The notes under the pieces: generated by a model | What the model saw: the letters and a program-made list of their open reading frames with translations, nothing else | Database searches by the model: none | What the model was told of the DNA's origin: nothing | Translations under genes and position numbers: made by a program | Part shown: one piece after another, positions 52,932 through 54,116 of the stretch | How the letters are laid out: each line of letters opens with the position of its first letter | How positions within the stretch are numbered: position 1 is the first letter of the stretch | Assembly: GCA_030834965.1 (NCBI GenBank) | Contig: JAUQWW010000068.1 | Coordinates: forward strand, 1 to 54,116 | Reading direction: 5' to 3' | Length of the DNA: 54,116 nucleotides | Source of the DNA: Gallionellaceae bacterium | GTDB taxonomy: Bacteria > Pseudomonadota > Gammaproteobacteria > Burkholderiales > Gallionellaceae

Positions 52932-53155
52932 CGCTGTCGCCAGAGTTACCCAACTCAATACGAGCGCAATAACCCGAAGTTCAGTGTTTTGCGGAACATG
53001 CCTGGCGTTTGAATATGAAACAAAAGGCACGCAGTAGTTTATTCATCTGTGTTTATGCACGCATGTCTCGAAGCTTCAAAAGCAATCTGCATCCCGGTGA
53101 TCACTCAGCGCCGTCCGGGCGGTGTGGCATGCAGCAAGGATCCCGGTCTACCACA

Positions 53156-53938
53156 TCAGCTGCGTTCCTCAGCGTTCCTGCGTGAGGCCGGGTCCTGCCG
53201 GTAAAAAGCGGCAATTTGCCGGTACACCTCCGGATATTCCTGCCGCAGGGCATGGGGCATTTCGAAAAACGCCTCGCTCATCACGGCGAAAAACTCGGCC
53301 GGATTTTCTGCCCCATAAGGATCCAACACCGTAGTCTCGCCCGCCTCCGCTTTAGTGCAGAAGTCGGTGTAAGCCGTGGTAAAGGACTGCGCCCATTGCT
53401 CGGAGGACATCCCTTGATGCAGCGGCGGAAAACCATTCATCGCGCCGTTCAGCATATCCAGTTTGTGAGCGAATTCGTGGATCACCACGTTGGTGCCATC
53501 ATGCCCATCGCAGCGCAGTGCATCGGCGCCCGACAGGATCACCGGCCCCTTCTCCCATGACTCTCCCGTGACCGGGTCGCGGACGTTATGCACCACCCCT
53601 GCCTCATCCATGAATTCGTGTTCCGGCACGAATTCTCCGGGATAGACAATCACCGACACCCAGCCCGCATAATAATCCAGCCCGAGATTGAGAATCGGCA
53701 GGCAAGCCTGGGCGGCGATTTTAATCCGCGTGTCGTCGTCCAAAGGAAGCCCACCGGCTGCCACCACCTGCTTTTCATTCAGGAATAAGGTTGCAAGTTC
53801 ACGCAGGCGCTCCAACTCGGCTTCCGATAAGCCGCGCAAGATGGGCAGCCCGGAAACGGCGCTGCGCCACGCGTGGTCCGGCAACGCTGCGCTGCGCAAG
53901 GTACGCTGCCTACGCCAATTTTTGACGCTCCAGATCAT
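53156..53938 (-). CDS. mtfA: MtfA-type zinc metallopeptidase (M90 family)
   Basis: 260 residues from the ATG at 53938, which gives an N-terminus (MIWSVKNWRRQRTL) and length like E. coli MtfA; a GTG at 53980 would add 14 residues. The zinc motif HEFAH (about residues 151-155) sits in NVVIHEFAHKLDMLNG, and a downstream Glu-rich stretch (YGAENPAEFFAVMSEAFFE) supplies the third ligand, as in the gluzincin-type MtfA/Anthrax-lethal-factor-like fold. Other family stretches are LNEKQVVAAGGLPLDDDTRIKIAAQACLPILNLG and GPVILSGADAL. In E. coli MtfA binds the glucose repressor Mlc; whether that partner exists here is unknown. Confidence 0.92.
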   Translation of the reverse strand: MIWSVKNWRRQRTLRSAALPDHAWRSAVSGLPILRGLSEAELERLRELATLFLNEKQVVAAGGLPLDDDTRIKIAAQACLPILNLGLDYYAGWVSVIVYPGEFVPEHEFMDEAGVVHNVRDPVTGESWEKGPVILSGADALRCDGHDGTNVVIHEFAHKLDMLNGAMNGFPPLHQGMSSEQWAQSFTTAYTDFCTKAEAGETTVLDPYGAENPAEFFAVMSEAFFEMPHALRQEYPEVYRQIAAFYRQDPASRRNAEERS

Positions 53939-54069
53939 ATCCCCGATTTCAAGTTCATTTGCCAAGGGGCTTATTATCACCGCATTTGAATAACTGACCG
54001 ACCCTCTTGGTTCTGACTCATTTCCGGATTGGAAAATACTTCAGAAGATCCGGAACTAACTGGGCAAGA

Positions 54070-54102
54070 AAAAACCCGCAGAGCTATCACTGTGCGGGTT
54101 TT
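54070..54102. terminator. Bidirectional terminator near the window end
   Basis: CCCGCA (54075-54080) pairs with TGCGGG (54093-54098). The stem is preceded by a run of six A and followed by four T, so it can act in either direction. The gene it serves lies outside the window to the right, or it is the end of a transcript coming from there. Confidence 0.7.
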
Positions 54103-54116
54103 ATCGACTTCTCTGA

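Overview
The window looks like a contiguous piece of a Gram-negative, probably betaproteobacterial chromosome. The evidence is the set of family members (PilU-type retraction ATPase, DapC/DapD/DapE, PrmB, HpnC/HpnD/HpnE, PurT, RelA, MtfA, LemA), lipobox and Tat signals, and moderately high GC by eye. The mix of hopanoid genes, c-di-GMP proteins, a giant SdrD-B-type surface protein and several families of dispersed palindromic repeats would fit the Nitrosomonadales/Gallionellaceae area. That placement is an inference; there is no rRNA in the window to test it. No phage, integrase, transposase or CRISPR array was seen.

Layout. (1) 1-12147: the 3' part of a giant secreted repeat protein, then a LapB/LapC/LapE-like type I secretion operon whose TolC-like protein carries an extra NTF2-like domain. 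(2) 12221-15660: relA and an orphan AAA+ ATPase behind a good sigma-54 promoter match. (3) 15695-25404, all on the minus strand: a DMT transporter, purT, a urea/amide-type binding protein translationally coupled to a GGDEF-EAL protein, a cytochrome b/molybdenum oxidoreductase pair, and an AsmA protein. (4) 25490-34360, plus strand: dapC, dapD, pilU, dapE, a glycine-rich microprotein, prmB, and hpnC-hpnD-hpnE (farnesyl diphosphate to squalene). (5) 34405-43651: a DUF302 protein, an EAL-HDOD protein, a secreted cupredoxin with a helical tail, a Ser/Thr kinase, and potABCD. (6) 43694-49564: a LemA/TPM operon, then a histone-deacetylase-like gene divergent from a Pat-type acyl-CoA synthetase/GNAT protein. 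(7) 49583-54116: small envelope proteins, tRNA-Pro(GGG), a universal stress protein, a hibernation factor/cold-shock fusion behind a perfect FNR/ANR site, and MtfA.

Working together: 1-12147 is an adhesin-export locus, and two separate c-di-GMP-type genes lie in the same window, although no LapD/LapG pair was found. The dap genes make lysine and meso-DAP, and hpnCDE feed hopanoid synthesis. The deacetylase and Pat-like protein could form a reversible lysine-acylation pair. The Usp and HPF-CSD genes suggest a low-oxygen or stationary-phase module. The most distinctive DNA-level observation is that one dispersed palindromic repeat family lies in frame inside two genes (hpnE and potC) as well as between genes.
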